Assembly: GCA_938049125.1 (NCBI GenBank)
Contig: CALICR010000040.1
Span: 1-6,697, forward strand
Source: an uncultured Clostridia bacterium
GTDB taxonomy: Bacteria > Bacillota > Clostridia > Oscillospirales > Oscillospiraceae
Direction: 5' to 3'
DNA: 6,697 nucleotides
The notes under the pieces: model-generated
The model's database searches: none
The model's input: only the letters and a program-made list of their open reading frames with translations
Told to the model about the DNA's origin: nothing
Made by a program: the position numbers and the translations under genes
In this document: piece by piece, positions 6,000 through 6,697 of the stretch
How the letters are laid out: each line of letters begins with the position of its first letter
How positions within the stretch are numbered: the stretch's first letter is position 1

Positions 6000-6697
6000 C
6001 AGCGCTTCTCCTCCTCGTTCATCAGCCGGTGAATGGCGCGGACCGCCATGGGATCGACGGCGCTGGCCGTCTGCCGGGCCGCGGCCGCCGCGCCGGGCTT
6101 GGCCGGCGCACGGTCATATTTCTGAATCTGATCCACGGTGTACAGGTTCTGCTGCTGCCAGCTCGTCAGGATGGAATTCATGTACTGCCATTTGAGGCCC
6201 CCAGCGTGGAGGCAGGTCCGGTCGTAGGCCAGCAGGATCTCCGACTCGCCGAAGCCCATTTCCAGCCATTTCAGGATGTATTTTTCCTCACTGGGTGTCA
6301 GGCGGCGGTCGTTGATCTGCAATGCGTGGCGGATGCTGCCCAGCTTGGACTGCCGCAGGAGCTGCTGCTGCATATAAGCCGCGGCGGCCTCCAGTGTGTC
6401 GATGCCGTTGTCGGCCCAGAGGTAGGCCTCTTTTTCGATGGTGCGCATGGACGGTGCCCGGGAATTGCCCCGCGCCCGGTTGCGTTGGGTGCAGAAGGAG
6501 ATGAGAATGGAGATGACCTCATCGGGCAGGCGCAGGTAGTCCCGCAGGGCCAGGAGGATTTTCAGCTCCTCCGTGGAGAGCGTCCGGCCCAGCCGCCGCT
6601 GGACCTCACCCACCAGCAGACCGAATTCCTTGCTCCGGTCCATTTCCCGGGCCAGGTCCTGTTCCGTATAGGCGGGCCTCTCCCCGGCCTCGAGGTG
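5999..6697 (-). CDS. DnaD/DnaB-like replication initiation protein (5' end outside window)
   Basis: The frame has no stop up to the window edge, so the true start lies outside; 232 residues are visible. An internal ATG at 6643 is not the start, because the 18 codons before it (including YTEQDLARE) continue the family sequence. The protein belongs to the DnaD/DnaB_2 superfamily of Firmicutes initiation proteins, which remodel origin DNA and help the loader deliver the helicase. Two similar helical units can be seen, about residues 37-100 (RRLGRTLSTEELKILLALRD...) and 119-182 (LQINDRRLTPSEEKYILKWL...). The second contains the family YMNSILTSW element (172-180). A low-complexity Ala-rich linker follows, and then a short C-terminal helix (AIHRLMNEEEKR) with charged residues. 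The stop overlaps the loader gene's start by one base, so the pair is translationally coupled. The pairing is like dnaB-dnaI of Bacillus. Confidence 0.88.
   Translation of the reverse strand, partial: HLEAGERPAYTEQDLAREMDRSKEFGLLVGEVQRRLGRTLSTEELKILLALRDYLRLPDEVISILISFCTQRNRARGNSRAPSMRTIEKEAYLWADNGIDTLEAAAAYMQQQLLRQSKLGSIRHALQINDRRLTPSEEKYILKWLEMGFGESEILLAYDRTCLHAGGLKWQYMNSILTSWQQQNLYTVDQIQKYDRAPAKPGAAAAARQTASAVDPMAVRAIHRLMNEEEKR

Noticed and set aside
6001..6643. Taking the ATG at 6643 as the start of the DnaD-type gene
   Set aside because: The frame continues to the window edge and the residues before this ATG match the conserved region of the family, so the real start is outside the window.

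Overview
This window is high-GC, densely packed bacterial chromosome. It most likely comes from an anaerobic Clostridia lineage, and Oscillospiraceae/Ruminococcaceae-type gut bacteria are my best guess. That guess rests on gene content: a Gram-positive style GyrA C-terminus, a DnaD-domain protein next to a DnaC/DnaI-type helicase loader, a DUF2156 protein overlapping a GNAT acetyltransferase, and a ferredoxin-type DUF362 protein. Strong AGGAGG ribosome binding sites precede most genes. The taxonomic call is inference and cannot be proven from 6.7 kb.

Layout. (1) Positions 1-2417, plus strand: the 3' end of gyrA (C-terminal DNA-wrapping domain), then rnhA (RNase HI) 7 nt later, then a DUF362 protein with two 4Fe-4S ferredoxin motifs 16 nt after that. 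The group reads as one transcription unit. It ends at a perfect 14-bp GC-rich hairpin (2426-2456), which also serves the convergent gene pair and carries its U-tract on the minus side. (2) Positions 2463-4113, minus strand: a two-gene operon of a DUF2156 (MprF/LPG-synthase-C-like) protein and a GNAT acetyltransferase. The two overlap by 14 nt, and the second gene's Shine-Dalgarno lies inside the first gene. (3) Positions 4114-4229: a 116-bp divergent promoter region with a plausible sigma-A promoter in each direction, back to back. (4) Positions 4230-4967, plus strand: a standalone GlmU-type uridylyltransferase domain without the usual acetyltransferase half, followed by a Rho-independent terminator (4979-5013). 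(5) Positions 5016-6697, minus strand: a DnaD/DnaB-like replication-initiation protein whose 5' end runs off the window, overlapping by one base (TGATG) with a DnaC/DnaI-like AAA+ helicase loader.

How the genes fit together. Three genes serve DNA topology and replication or genome maintenance directly (gyrA, rnhA and the helicase-loader pair counted as one unit at the other end). The middle genes are probably cell-envelope or amino-sugar related (GlmU-like; DUF2156) or of unknown role (DUF362; GNAT). All genes look intact apart from those cut by the window edges. I see no tRNA, rRNA, CRISPR, insertion sequence, phage gene or gap over 300 bp. Nothing here amounts to a clearly new multi-gene system. 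The points most worth a second look are the single-domain GlmU-like protein with its back-to-back promoter region, the tandem-repeat DnaB-like architecture of the loader partner, and the function of the DUF362 protein.
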